Source: JBMNUL01 sp050946255
GTDB taxonomy: Bacteria; Actinomycetota; Coriobacteriia; Coriobacteriales; CADBOM01
Reading direction: 5' to 3'
DNA: 28,862 bases
Assembly (NCBI GenBank): GCA_050946255.1
Contig: JBMNUL010000012.1
Location: 1 to 28,862 of the forward strand
This document shows positions 9,067 through 17,499 of the stretch, piece after piece (positions within the stretch are counted from its first letter, which is position 1; every line of letters begins with the position of its first letter). The notes below the pieces were generated by a model, which saw only the letters and a program-made list of their open reading frames with translations, did not search any database and was not told the origin of the DNA. Position numbers and translations under genes: made by a program.

Positions 9067-9092
9067 CGGGGCGGGCCTTGTGACCCGCCCCG
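9067..9092 (+). terminator. Intrinsic terminator of the acyltransferase gene
   Basis: CGGGGCGGG at 9067-9075 pairs perfectly with CCCGCCCCG at 9084-9092 around an 8-base loop, followed by TTCTCTCTCGTT. It lies 11 bases after the stop codon and between convergent genes, so it may also serve the minus-strand gene ending at 9172. Confidence 0.8.
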
Positions 9093-9171
9093 TTCTCTCT
9101 CGTTGAGTTCTTCGGCCTGCAAGCAAGATTCTCTAGGCGAGCTCTTGAAATAACGTTCGCCACGCCCAGCA

Positions 9172-10551
9172 TCAATCCTTCTTGGGATCTCGATTTCCCA
9201 ACGCCGCAGCAGACGCTTCCACCAGTTTCCCGATGACTTCTAGGACTATCTTCCTCATTTCCGGATTCAAGTTCGAGAGGTATTCCAGTCTGGACTTCAC
9301 GTCGCCGGGACCAATGTCCAGCATCTTCTCGTCCCCGGCACCCAGCATCCCGAACAACGATTCCGTGAACACCACCATTTCCCGATGGTCCATCTTCGAT
9401 ACCCACGTGCTTATCGTGTTCTTGAAGAGCTTTGAGAAATCCGAGGTGTCATCCAACGTCTCGAAATCTCCATCCCTCACGACCCAAGAGTACGCATCAT
9501 GTTGATAGAATCCTGAGGATGTCGACTTGACTATCGTGTATTCCATGCAAGTCTCCAGAAGCATCCCAACTGCAGAGTCTCCGGGCACGACTTTCGTGAC
9601 GATGTTCGACAGGCTGGGGATTCCGGTCTTTTCCAAGACTTCCTGGGTAAATCCCGGACCGTCGAAGTCGAAAACCTGCTCAATCCGCCCGAAGGTGCTC
9701 TTCTCGCATGTAGCTGCGGCGTAGACGGCGAGATTTCCTCCCTTGGAGTGGCCGCCTACATAGATCGGCCCCTTGGTGTTCCGCGCGATGTGGTCGAGGT
9801 AATCTCGGGCGGCGCCTTGAGATGGAATCTGGTCGCAGAAGGCCAGCATGAAGTCCTCTTTCCACCCAACGACCGTTGAATCGGTTCCCCGGAAAGACAC
9901 AAATAGGGAATCGTCTGGCAAGAGGAACGTCGTTGCGGAGAACTGCTCGTCATTCTTCGCGCTGAAGGTGTCGGTGTGGTTGACGATCCTCAAGCCCTTC
10001 CACCTTGGTGAGACCATCATGTTGGTCATGAGCGAGAGCTTTCGGTCGCGTTCGAAATCGACATCGATGATCTTGGGGAGGTCGTCGATGGTGCACAGGT
10101 TCCGCAGGTTTGGTGCGTCCTCGAACTCCACTTCCTTTCCGAGTCCCACGCCGTCCAACCGGTCGAACTTCATATAGGAAAGTGCTGCGAGGATGAGGGC
10201 GTCTACCGTGTTGAGCGGATTTTCATCGAAAGAGGTTTTCTCATCTCTCGCGTATTCCACGATTCCGTGGTCGTTTCCGAGGATGAGGCGCTGCAGGTCG
10301 GCTATTGGCCCCTCTTCGTCGTTCTCGTCTTTCTCGAGTGTTGAAAGCCCGGTCTCTTTCACATCGGATTCTCCGACGGCCTCCTTGCTTGTGCCGTCGA
10401 TGCCACTCTTGTCGTTGGCGCCGTCATTTTCCGAGGACCTTCCGATGAAAATCCAATTTGGCTTGTGCTCATCGTTCTTGGAGTTCTCTTCTTTGTCTTG
10501 AGGTTCACCTGAGTCCTTTGAATCGAATACGGGAATCTTGAAGTCTGGCAT
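9172..10551 (-). CDS. DUF2974/Mbeg1-like alpha/beta-hydrolase-fold protein
   Basis: A 459-aa protein of the DUF2974 (Mbeg1-like) family. Signature pieces are VSFRGTD, VGWKEDFMLAF and the nucleophile elbow GGHSKGGNLAVYAA (Ser at about residue 269), followed by FDFDGPGF. The first about 90 residues are highly charged and low in complexity (many D, E, K and S) and probably disordered. No signal peptide is seen. Start at 10551 is chosen because AGGAGG lies 6 bases upstream; the in-frame ATG at 10599 has no such site and would add 16 residues. The family is widespread in anaerobic Gram-positives and lipase-like by fold, but its substrate is unknown. It stands alone, convergent with the acyltransferase gene. 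Confidence 0.83.
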   Translation of the reverse strand: MPDFKIPVFDSKDSGEPQDKEENSKNDEHKPNWIFIGRSSENDGANDKSGIDGTSKEAVGESDVKETGLSTLEKDENDEEGPIADLQRLILGNDHGIVEYARDEKTSFDENPLNTVDALILAALSYMKFDRLDGVGLGKEVEFEDAPNLRNLCTIDDLPKIIDVDFERDRKLSLMTNMMVSPRWKGLRIVNHTDTFSAKNDEQFSATTFLLPDDSLFVSFRGTDSTVVGWKEDFMLAFCDQIPSQGAARDYLDHIARNTKGPIYVGGHSKGGNLAVYAAATCEKSTFGRIEQVFDFDGPGFTQEVLEKTGIPSLSNIVTKVVPGDSAVGMLLETCMEYTIVKSTSSGFYQHDAYSWVVRDGDFETLDDTSDFSKLFKNTISTWVSKMDHREMVVFTESLFGMLGAGDEKMLDIGPGDVKSRLEYLSNLNPEMRKIVLEVIGKLVEASAAALGNRDPKKD

Positions 10552-10986
10552 CTGGGCCTCCTGCTCTGAGGTCGTCGTCACATGAAGAGGATACCCCAAG
10601 AAGAGGTTCTGAAAGTGTAATGAAACCCGTGTGCCGTATCCGTTGAGGGTTCCAAACGCCCCTTGCGGTGACTGGTCGAGCTCTCATGGTAACGTGCTCG
10701 TTCATTTCCCAATCGGCAAGCTGAAAACAATCTATACATGCAGCCGTAACTGCAATACTAAGGGATATATGCAAAAATAACTGAATTTTATTCAAAACAT
10801 CTGTTCATTCGCATTATGAATTGACAGGAATCTATTATTCGCAAAGTGTTTCTAAAATAGTGCATAATCGCAGTTAAGGCCCCAAATCCGCCTTCCGGAA
10901 CTTGTTTCAGATTGAGGTATCCCCCGTATGTTAGAATCGAGTCCTGTTCGGGTTTAATCTGCATAGAAATGGGAAAGGAATCGATT
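10552..10986. other. Intergenic region upstream of the amino-acid ABC transporter
   Basis: About 435 bases between divergent genes. The middle (10730-10860) is AT-rich and includes a TTGACA at 10821-10826 with no -10 at the right spacing. The 3' part holds the candidate promoter at 10929-10937. No ORF longer than a few dozen codons looks real, and I see no riboswitch fold. Confidence 0.45.
10929..10937 (+). promoter_or_regulatory. Extended -10 promoter of the ABC transporter operon
   Basis: TGtTAGAAT (TG at 10929-10930, hexamer 10932-10937) lies 49 bases before the ATG at 10987. The same TGnTAGAAT form occurs before tRNA-Phe (20775-20783). No consensus -35 is present, which fits extended -10 promoters. 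Confidence 0.45.
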
Positions 10987-11808
10987 ATGAAGCTCAAGAA
11001 GCTGGTCGTAGTCGCAGTTGCCTGCGCTATGGCTGCATCGCTGGCTCTCGTGGGGTGCGGGAGCAGTGGCAGTTCTTCCAGTGACAGTTCCTCGGCATCC
11101 TACTCGCTAGTCAATGAGGGTCAGCTGACCGTCGCAACCTCTCCGGACTTCCCGCCGTTCGAGAATCTCGACACGACTGCCGGAGAAGGCGCCGACCAAT
11201 ACGTCGGCCTCGACATGGACATCGCTAGGGCAGTCGCCGACAAGCTCGGTCTCGAGTTCAACCCCGTAACCATCCAGTTCGACGGCATTATCCCAGCAAT
11301 CGTCTCCGGTGGGCAGGCGGACATCGCGATTTCCGGAATCACGATTTCCCCAGACCGCGAGGAGCAGGTCGACTTCTCCGATCCGTATTATGTCGACGAC
11401 CTCTCGATCGTCGTCATGAACAGCAGCAGCTCCACTGAGGACAGCATCGACTCCGACCTCAACGCATCGGACGTCACCATCGCAGTTCAGAGCGGCACCA
11501 CTGCCGAGAGCTACGCCAAGGAGAATTATCCCAACGCAACCGCCTCCGCATATGGCAATGCCAACGACACCTTTGCCGCCCTTCAGGCCGGTCAGGTGGA
11601 TGCGGTCATCACAAACAAGGCAGTTGGCGAGAACATGCTCCAGTCCTACACCGACTGCAAGGTCGTGAAGTCCATCGCCACCGGCGAGGAGTATGGCATC
11701 GCGGTTTCCAAGGACAATCCCCAGCTGCTCGAGGCAGTAAACCAGGCTCTGTCCGAACTCCAGCAGGACGGCACCATCGACGAGCTCACTCAGAAATGGA
11801 TGAGCTAG
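10987..11808 (+). CDS. Polar amino-acid ABC transporter, substrate-binding lipoprotein
   Basis: A 273-aa family-3 periplasmic-binding-type lipoprotein. The signal peptide MKLKKLVVVAVACAMAASLALVGC ends in a lipobox with Cys24 as the lipidated residue, followed by a Ser-rich linker. The binding domain shows family marks: VGLDMDIARAVADKLG, then ADIAISGITISPDREE, FSDPYY and IAVQSGTTAE. These point to polar amino acids (glutamine, cystine, arginine and similar), but the ligand cannot be told. ATG at 10987 has AAAGGAA 6 bases upstream; an in-frame ATG at 10912 would place residues ahead of a perfect lipoprotein signal and is rejected. The permease and ATPase genes follow. Confidence 0.92.
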   Translation: MKLKKLVVVAVACAMAASLALVGCGSSGSSSSDSSSASYSLVNEGQLTVATSPDFPPFENLDTTAGEGADQYVGLDMDIARAVADKLGLEFNPVTIQFDGIIPAIVSGGQADIAISGITISPDREEQVDFSDPYYVDDLSIVVMNSSSSTEDSIDSDLNASDVTIAVQSGTTAESYAKENYPNATASAYGNANDTFAALQAGQVDAVITNKAVGENMLQSYTDCKVVKSIATGEEYGIAVSKDNPQLLEAVNQALSELQQDGTIDELTQKWMS

Positions 11809-11828
11809 CCTAGCCCAGATACAACTTT

Positions 11829-11872
11829 GGCCCTCTGCGCACGAGACTGAACAGCCTTGAGCTCAGAGGGCC
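11829..11872 (+). promoter_or_regulatory. Intercistronic stem-loop between binding-protein and permease genes
   Basis: GGCCCTCTG at 11829-11837 pairs perfectly with CAGAGGGCC at 11864-11872 across a 26-base loop. No U-run follows, so it is not a typical terminator. Such hairpins often protect the upstream message and give the binding protein more product than the permease; that role here is inferred. Confidence 0.55.
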
Positions 11873-12006
11873 ATATCGTCTCCGGTTACAGGTGGCAAGT
11901 CGACGGAAAGCAGGTCTCGGTTCCAATGCAATCGAGCTCTGACAGCTACGTGTTATCACGAGGCACGTCAATGATGTTTCCCGCGCCGGGAGGAGAACGT
12001 TTTCAA

Positions 12007-13404
12007 ATGCAAAACAGCGCCAGCAGGTTCAAATCGAAGTTCGCCTTGCTGATGGTCCTGTTGCTCGTGGCCACATTGTTCACGATGGCAACGCCAATCG
12101 AGAGCTATGCCCTCGAGACCGTCAAGTGCACAGCAAAGGTCAATTCCGACAAGGGCAACGATGTGATGGGCGCCACCAACACGCGTGTCACCTGGGAGGT
12201 CCAGTCAGATGAGACCGAGTCTCTCATGGGCCTTTCCATCACATTCCCCGAGGGCACCACATTCTCGACCGAAGATGTGAAGGTCACGATGCTGACCGGC
12301 TCCGACCTCATGACGAGGAACACGATTGACGCGACGGTAGTACAAGATGGCCAGACCATCAGCATGACATTCCCCGAGGCCTCCGAAGCCGGAGCGTATT
12401 TCAGGGTCGAGATCTACGATGTGTTCTTCCCCGGTGACGGTGGGGAAATGGCCTTCACGGGCACCTATACGCTTGCAGATGGAAGCGTCCATCAGATAAA
12501 TGACATCCCGTCGATCACCGTCACTGGAATTTCTGCTGCAGAGCAGTTCAGCAATTACCTCGCGGAACAGGACTGGGTCAAGGCCTGGAACTCCGTGAAG
12601 TTCCTCCACATGTTCCTCGACCCCACCATTCTCGTCACGAGTTTCCCAGTCGTGTTCAACGGTTTCCTGATGGCAATCGCCGTCGTGGCCGTGTCGTTCC
12701 CGCTGGCAATTCCGTTTGGCCTGCTTCTGGCACTGATGCGGATCTCCAAGCACAAGGTGCTCCGTGGCATCGCCACTTTATACGTCAACATCGTCCGTGG
12801 AACGCCTCTCTTCTTGCAGATCTACATCGCGTTCTTCGGTCTTCCCCTGGCCGGCATTCAAATTCCGGATTTCCCACTCGGAGTCATCGTGCTGGCGATG
12901 AACTCCTGCGCCTATCAGTGCGAGATCATCCGAGCGGGAATTCAGTCGATACCCAAGGGGCAGTCCGAGGCTGCCCGCTCGCTTGGCATGAACGGGTTCC
13001 AGACGATGGTCTACGTGATCATCCCGCAGACGATACGTCGAATCCTCCCAACCATGACCAACGAGTTCATCCTGCTCTACAAGGACACATCGATGCTAGC
13101 CGCCGTGGGAGTCATGGAAGTGGTCATGTACGCGAAGACGATCGTTGCCGCAACGGGTTCGATCACCCCTTACATCGTGGCAGCATGCTTCTACCTCATA
13201 ATCACTCTTCCGCTTGCCAAGATCGTTGGGAACTTCGAGAAGAAGCTCGCCGGCAAGGATACTGGAAATACCAAGAAGAACAACAAGAAGCGCTCCCGCA
13301 ACAGCTTTGGCAGCAAGGATGCCGCACATGTCGACGATGGGCTGCTTTCCTCCGATGAAAATGAAGATTTTGGAATTACCCCAGAGCAGGGCTCGAGTTT
13401 GTAG
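12007..13404 (+). CDS. Amino-acid ABC transporter permease with an N-terminal secreted beta-domain
   Basis: A 465-aa permease, about twice the usual 220 aa. The N-terminus is a signal-like segment (FALLMVLLLVATLFTMA, then ESYA). A soluble, beta-rich region of about 160 residues follows, predicted outside the cell. A HisM/GlnP-type membrane domain comes next, with about five helices and the EAA loop EIIRAGIQSIPKGQSEAARSLGMNG that contacts the ATPase. The tail is charged (about 60 residues, Lys/Asn-rich then acidic). I chose ATG 12007, with GGGAGGAG 11 bases upstream, because it gives a clean signal segment; in-frame starts back to TTG 11857 would precede it with hydrophilic residues. The extra domain is not the usual SBP fold I would expect in fused importers, and I do not recognise it. 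It sits between the binding-protein gene and the ATPase gene. Confidence 0.85.
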   Translation: MQNSASRFKSKFALLMVLLLVATLFTMATPIESYALETVKCTAKVNSDKGNDVMGATNTRVTWEVQSDETESLMGLSITFPEGTTFSTEDVKVTMLTGSDLMTRNTIDATVVQDGQTISMTFPEASEAGAYFRVEIYDVFFPGDGGEMAFTGTYTLADGSVHQINDIPSITVTGISAAEQFSNYLAEQDWVKAWNSVKFLHMFLDPTILVTSFPVVFNGFLMAIAVVAVSFPLAIPFGLLLALMRISKHKVLRGIATLYVNIVRGTPLFLQIYIAFFGLPLAGIQIPDFPLGVIVLAMNSCAYQCEIIRAGIQSIPKGQSEAARSLGMNGFQTMVYVIIPQTIRRILPTMTNEFILLYKDTSMLAAVGVMEVVMYAKTIVAATGSITPYIVAACFYLIITLPLAKIVGNFEKKLAGKDTGNTKKNNKKRSRNSFGSKDAAHVDDGLLSSDENEDFGITPEQGSSL

Positions 13405-13415
13405 AGGTGTGATAA

Positions 13416-14165
13416 ATGGCTGAGAACGATCCGGTTATCCGCATAGAAGACCTCCACAAGAACTTCGACGACCTCGTGGTGCTGCGGGGCGTGAGCCTCG
13501 ATGTTCACAAGGGAGAGGTCGTTGTCATCCTCGGGCCCTCTGGATCTGGCAAGTCCACGATGCTCCGCTGCATAAACAGGTTGGAGGAGCCGACGAGCGG
13601 GCACATTTGGTTCGAGGACACGGAGATCACCGCCAAGGACACCGACATCAACGCCGTCAGGGCGCGGTTGGGGATGGTATTCCAGAGCTTCAACCTCTTC
13701 CCGCATCTCACCGCCCGCAAGAACGTTGCGTTGGCGCAGGTAAAGGTGCTGAAGCGCTCCAAGGAGGAGGCAGACAAGATAGCCGTGAAGGAGCTCGAGC
13801 GAGTGGGCTTGGGCGATCGCATCGACTATCTGCCGAGCCAGCTCTCGGGTGGTCAGCAGCAGCGTGTGGCAATCGCACGTGCCCTTGCAATGGATCCTCA
13901 TGTGATGCTCTTCGACGAGGCCACGTCGGCACTCGACCCCGAGCTCGTGCGCGGTGTGCTCGGAGTCATGAAGGAGCTCGCCGACGGTGGGATGACGATG
14001 ATTGTCGTCACGCACGAGATGGGATTTGCCCGCGAGGTCGCCGACAGGGTAGTGTTCATGGACGGCGGCGTGATTGTGGAACAGGGAACCCCAGACGAGG
14101 TGTTCGACCATCCCAAGTCTCAGCGCACGAAGGACTTCCTCGGAGATATTTCCGAGGTCGATTAA
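13416..14165 (+). CDS. Polar amino-acid ABC transporter ATP-binding protein (GlnQ-type)
   Basis: A 249-aa cytoplasmic ATPase that powers the importer. Walker A GPSGSGKST is at 40-48, the Q-loop at about Q90 (MVFQSFNLFPH), the signature LSGGQQQR at 143-150, Walker B VMLFDE at 163-168 with catalytic Glu168, and the H-loop His in VVTHEMGFA near 195. Length and motifs match the PAAT (GlnQ/HisP/TcyN) family. The ATG at 13416 follows GAGGTG and lies 11 bases after the permease stop, so it is in the same operon. Confidence 0.94.
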   Translation: MAENDPVIRIEDLHKNFDDLVVLRGVSLDVHKGEVVVILGPSGSGKSTMLRCINRLEEPTSGHIWFEDTEITAKDTDINAVRARLGMVFQSFNLFPHLTARKNVALAQVKVLKRSKEEADKIAVKELERVGLGDRIDYLPSQLSGGQQQRVAIARALAMDPHVMLFDEATSALDPELVRGVLGVMKELADGGMTMIVVTHEMGFAREVADRVVFMDGGVIVEQGTPDEVFDHPKSQRTKDFLGDISEVD

Positions 14166-14175
14166 GGGGCGCGAG

Positions 14176-14242
14176 GCTACCTCGCAACTAATAGAGAGCA
14201 GAGCAACCTCACAACTTTAAAGAGTGGGGCCACCTCACAACT
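14176..14242. repeat. Three direct copies of a 14-bp element, GCnACCTCrCAACT
   Basis: Copies at 14176-14189, 14203-14216 and 14229-14242 differ at only two positions and are spaced 27 and 26 bases apart, about two and a half helical turns. They start 11 bases after the ATPase stop codon and end just before the terminator. Function unknown; they could be a protein-binding array or a message 3'-end element. Confidence 0.65.
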
Positions 14243-14256
14243 TCATAGTCAGAGAA

Positions 14257-14301
14257 AACGGGAGACAGGGCTGATGCTGCCCGGTCTCCCGTTTCGTTTT
14301 C
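14257..14301 (+). terminator. Intrinsic terminator of the ABC transporter operon
   Basis: AACGGGAGAC (14257-14266) pairs with GTCTCCCGTT (14284-14293); a one-base mismatch and an inner GGG/CCC extend the stem. A T-rich tail TTCGTTTTC follows. Confidence 0.85.
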
Positions 14302-14416
14302 ATGTCGGTCTCGTTGAATGTCGGCCCAGCGCGCAGGAAGCCATGTTCGCGAGAGGTTTCCAAACTTCGAAGCCTGAATCCCGTGCTTTGATACCCAAAC
14401 TCCGGGTTTCTACGCC

Positions 14417-17050
14417 CTACACGGTGACCTTTTCCCTCGTCTGGATGTCGTAGTGCTGCCCATCGTCGTCGACAAGCGTGTTCGTGTCCTCATCGAAGGC
14501 GTAGAGCGTCCACATGTCGAAGCGCTTCCCGGTCTTGCGGTCGATGAGCCAGCCGGTCTCCTCCTCGTAGTCCAGGCCTTTCTCGTCCCTGCCGTGATGG
14601 AAGGCGTCGATCTCGTCCTGGCGGGGCGAGGGCACCTTCTTGTACCAGCTGAAGTTGCCGTCTCTCGCAATCGTCTCGCCGGGGAGCTCGTCTCCCTCCT
14701 TGTAGGGGTAGATCTTGCAGATCATGCTCTTGATAGCCGAGCCCACGGCTCCCTGACCGGTCTCGAATGCCTTCGTGCAGTTGTTGGGGTTGCAGTCGAA
14801 CGTGCGGAACAGGTCGGGCTCGGCGCCGTTCTTCTCTGGGAACCACCAAGCGTGCTCGGCGTGGACGGTGTTCTCCTTCAATCCCGGGAAGAACTTCGCA
14901 ATCTGCCTGAACCTGCCGTGGTCGTTCTCAATCCACACCCATTCTCCCTCGTGGATTCCATATTTCTCGGCGGTCTTGGGGTTGATCAGTAGCTTCGGCA
15001 CAGGATGCAGCTCGCGCATCGTGGGCAGCTGCCTGTGCTCGGAGTGGAAGAACTCGAACGACCTTCCCCCGCAGGTGAGGATCAACGGGTATTCCTCTGT
15101 GAGCTCTGGGGTCGAGATCGGGCTCTCGGGTGGCTCGGTGTGGAACGGCGTCTTGCGGAGCCCCCAATACTCGTAGAGCGTGGGTGCCAGCTCGATCTTT
15201 CCGGAAGGAGTTCCGTAACCTGGGGTCCCATCGGGTTTGAACATTCCCTTCTCGGCCTTGTTGTAGGTGTCGTTGAACTCGTCGTATGCATGACCGCACA
15301 TTTCCGGGTTCTTGACGAGTTCCTCCCAGGTGGGCTTGAACTTCGTCTTGCCCTTGTTGACTGCCCCGCCCTTGTCGGTCGCGTCGGTCGTGGCCGAGAA
15401 CGACCCGGTTCCGTCGTGCAGGTACCAGTTGAGCCAGTCGATGTCGGTGTCCCACCTGTCGAACACTTCGGGAACCAGCCTGTGCCCGAGGTCGAGGATT
15501 ATCTGCTCGTCGGATTTGGCTTCATAGTATTGCGTCACCTTCACCATCGCGCGGGCGGGTGTCCACCAAGTACGTGCGGAGTTTCGCTCCGGGCTCATTG
15601 CCACGGGAAGTATGATGTCCGCCAGTGCCACGGAGGTCGGGGTGATGTACGGGTCTGCGTTCACGATGAACGGGATCCGCTTCATCGCGGCAAGCTCACG
15701 GGGTGCGTCCATGCCCGGGCATGCCAGGGTATTCGACGACTCTATCCACATCATCTTTATCGGGTAGGGGAAGTCGTCCTCTATTGCCTGCATGATCCCA
15801 TCGGAGCAAGCGTGTGCGACGAAGTCGGCACCCTCGGTTCCGAGGGCGTATCGAGCGTTGAGCTTCTTCGCCCTCCACTCCGGGGGAGTGAAGTTTTCTC
15901 CAGAGGCATATCCGGCGTTGATCTCGAAGGCATTGTGCACGAGCACGTCACCACCGGGCACGTCGACGTTTCCGCAGATCGCCATCAGGTCGCAACCTGC
16001 GAGTGCGAGTGCCATTGCGGAGAGTTGTTGGTCGAACGCGAGTCCCCATTGGATTGCCCCGGGCTTTGCCGAAGCGTAGAGCCTAGTGGCACCGCGTATG
16101 TCCTCTGCATCGAGGTCGCAGATCTCCGCTGCCCACTCCGGGGTCATGTCCTTCATCGCCTCGCGCAGCTCGTCAAAGCCGTTACACCATTTATCTACGA
16201 ACTCGTGGTCGTAGAGGTCTTCCTCGATGATCGTGTGGATCATGGCACAACCCAGTGCCGCATCGGTGCCGGGGCGAATCTGCAGCCAGTACTCGGCACG
16301 TGCGCCCCACCATGTGAGCCTAGGGTCGATCGAGATGATCTTCGTTCCCATCTGCACGCACTGCACCAGCCAATGACCCACGAACCCGTCGGCGTTGGAG
16401 GCAAGGGGCTCGTTTCCCCAGACGATCAGCACCTCTGGGTTGGTCCATTCCGGGTTGAGATAGCGGTCGGGATGCGTCTGCGAAGCATCGACGATCGGGA
16501 AGTCCCCAAAGGGTGCAATGGCACCGCAAACCCTCGGCATGTAGCAGGCGAATCCGGTGAAGCCGTATGTGGAGATGTTCGGGGTCTTGAGAACTACCTG
16601 CCCGAAGAACGGCACCTGCCAGTTGATGTTTCGACCCGTGCCGTGCACGCAGACTATCGCGTTCCCACCGTCTGTTTTCCAGATCTCGCGGACCTTCTCC
16701 TCGATGATGTCATATGCCTCGTCCCACGAGATGCGCTCCCATTTGTTCTCGCCACGCTCTCCGGCACGCTTCATCGGGTACTTCAACCTCATCGGGTTGT
16801 TGACAGACTCTGCAAGCGTCAGGCACTTGATGCAGAGCTTCCCGTTTGTGCAGGGGTCGAGGGGGTCGCCCTCGACGCGCTCGAGCTTGCCGTCCTTTGT
16901 GTAGAGCAGGACGCCGCAAGATGTGTGGCATCCAGGAGGGGAGTAGTGGTAGGTGCGCGTTACCGTGTAACCGTCCTCCTCCCATTGCCACTCACCCTCG
17001 TGATAGGCCTTGCGGTCTATGTTGTCCAAGAATTCCTTATAATCTGCCAT
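14417..17050 (-). CDS. Molybdopterin (Mo-bisPGD) oxidoreductase, catechol-dehydroxylase/acetylene-hydratase-like
   Basis: An 877-aa DMSO-reductase-family catalytic subunit with no TAT signal, so probably cytoplasmic. The N-terminal cluster region reads PPGCHTSC, then GKLCIKC: Cys41, Cys45 and Cys73 keep the C-x3-C-x27-C part of the motif, but the position of the first Cys (residue 38) is Pro. His35 or Cys67/Cys76 might substitute. Other marks are KWERISWDEAYDII (about 103-116), GFACYMPR with Cys169 as candidate Mo ligand, VLIVWGNEP, DPRLTWWGA (about 250) and, C-terminally, HAEHAWWFPE. This layout recalls the Eggerthellaceae enzymes that remove catechol hydroxyls and the acetylene hydratase branch, but substrate cannot be inferred. 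ATG at 17050 has GGGGGAA 7 bases upstream. The ferredoxin-like gene precedes it by 45 bases in the same operon. Confidence 0.87.
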   Translation of the reverse strand: MADYKEFLDNIDRKAYHEGEWQWEEDGYTVTRTYHYSPPGCHTSCGVLLYTKDGKLERVEGDPLDPCTNGKLCIKCLTLAESVNNPMRLKYPMKRAGERGENKWERISWDEAYDIIEEKVREIWKTDGGNAIVCVHGTGRNINWQVPFFGQVVLKTPNISTYGFTGFACYMPRVCGAIAPFGDFPIVDASQTHPDRYLNPEWTNPEVLIVWGNEPLASNADGFVGHWLVQCVQMGTKIISIDPRLTWWGARAEYWLQIRPGTDAALGCAMIHTIIEEDLYDHEFVDKWCNGFDELREAMKDMTPEWAAEICDLDAEDIRGATRLYASAKPGAIQWGLAFDQQLSAMALALAGCDLMAICGNVDVPGGDVLVHNAFEINAGYASGENFTPPEWRAKKLNARYALGTEGADFVAHACSDGIMQAIEDDFPYPIKMMWIESSNTLACPGMDAPRELAAMKRIPFIVNADPYITPTSVALADIILPVAMSPERNSARTWWTPARAMVKVTQYYEAKSDEQIILDLGHRLVPEVFDRWDTDIDWLNWYLHDGTGSFSATTDATDKGGAVNKGKTKFKPTWEELVKNPEMCGHAYDEFNDTYNKAEKGMFKPDGTPGYGTPSGKIELAPTLYEYWGLRKTPFHTEPPESPISTPELTEEYPLILTCGGRSFEFFHSEHRQLPTMRELHPVPKLLINPKTAEKYGIHEGEWVWIENDHGRFRQIAKFFPGLKENTVHAEHAWWFPEKNGAEPDLFRTFDCNPNNCTKAFETGQGAVGSAIKSMICKIYPYKEGDELPGETIARDGNFSWYKKVPSPRQDEIDAFHHGRDEKGLDYEEETGWLIDRKTGKRFDMWTLYAFDEDTNTLVDDDGQHYDIQTREKVTV

Positions 17051-17095
17051 CTCTGATTCCCCCTGATAGTGGCGACGCCTGAATCGAACGCGTCC

Positions 17096-17434
17096 CTAGC
17101 GCGTTAGCAGGGCCCAACGCGACTTGCCGTCCATCTTCTTGGCGAGGTCCTCGACCTCTCCGTAGTACATGCACCATGCCTGGCAATGCTGGACGCACAT
17201 GGGCATCTTCCCCTTTGCGGTGCGAGCCGCGCACATGTCGCATGCCTTGGTTATGGCGGGGAGGTACACCCACTCCCACTTGCCCTCGAAGGGGCCCTCT
17301 TCATATTTGAAGGGTCCTATCTCGTTGATCTTGATTCCGTATTCTCCTTCTGAGAGGCCCTTCTCGTTCTTGCACGCCACTTCGCACGAGTGGCAGCCAG
17401 TGCAGAACTCGTAGTTGATCAGCAGACCTTTCAT
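17096..17434 (-). CDS. Short [4Fe-4S] electron-transfer protein, partner of the Mo enzyme
   Basis: A 112-aa protein, about half the length of usual DmsB-like subunits. CTGCHSCEVAC at 11-21 is a standard cluster motif; a second set is KACDMC followed by CVQHC and a further Cys near 87. This could hold two clusters rather than the usual four. No membrane segment or signal is present and there is no anchor subunit gene nearby, so electrons probably come from a soluble donor. ATG at 17434 has GGAGG 7 bases upstream; an in-frame extension to 17635 runs through the promoter region and is rejected. First gene of the operon with the 877-aa Mo enzyme. Confidence 0.82.
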   Translation of the reverse strand: MKGLLINYEFCTGCHSCEVACKNEKGLSEGEYGIKINEIGPFKYEEGPFEGKWEWVYLPAITKACDMCAARTAKGKMPMCVQHCQAWCMYYGEVEDLAKKMDGKSRWALLTR

Positions 17435-17463
17435 TTCCCGTCCTCCAAACCTCTTTCCCAGAT

Positions 17464-17494
17464 TGTGCAAAATTTGAAACATTAAAAATGCACA
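17464..17494. promoter_or_regulatory. Inverted repeat TGTGCA-N19-TGCACA, operator candidate
   Basis: TGTGCA (17464-17469) and TGCACA (17489-17494) are perfect inverted copies. They lie just downstream of a TATACT -10 box on the minus strand and about 30 bases before the ferredoxin-like start codon, so they would overlap the transcription start. Related GTGCAA sequences occur before the glycyl radical genes. Confidence 0.45.
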
Positions 17495-17499
17495 CGAAA

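Noticed and set aside
10821..10826. TTGACA as -35 of a promoter for the ABC transporter
   Set aside because: No -10 hexamer lies 15-19 bases downstream; the extended -10 at 10929-10937 is nearer the gene and better.
15005..17056. 683-codon plus-strand open frame antisense to the Mo enzyme
   Set aside because: It mirrors the codon structure of the high-GC minus-strand gene, has no ribosome site or recognisable domain, and the opposite strand encodes a clear oxidoreductase with full family motifs.
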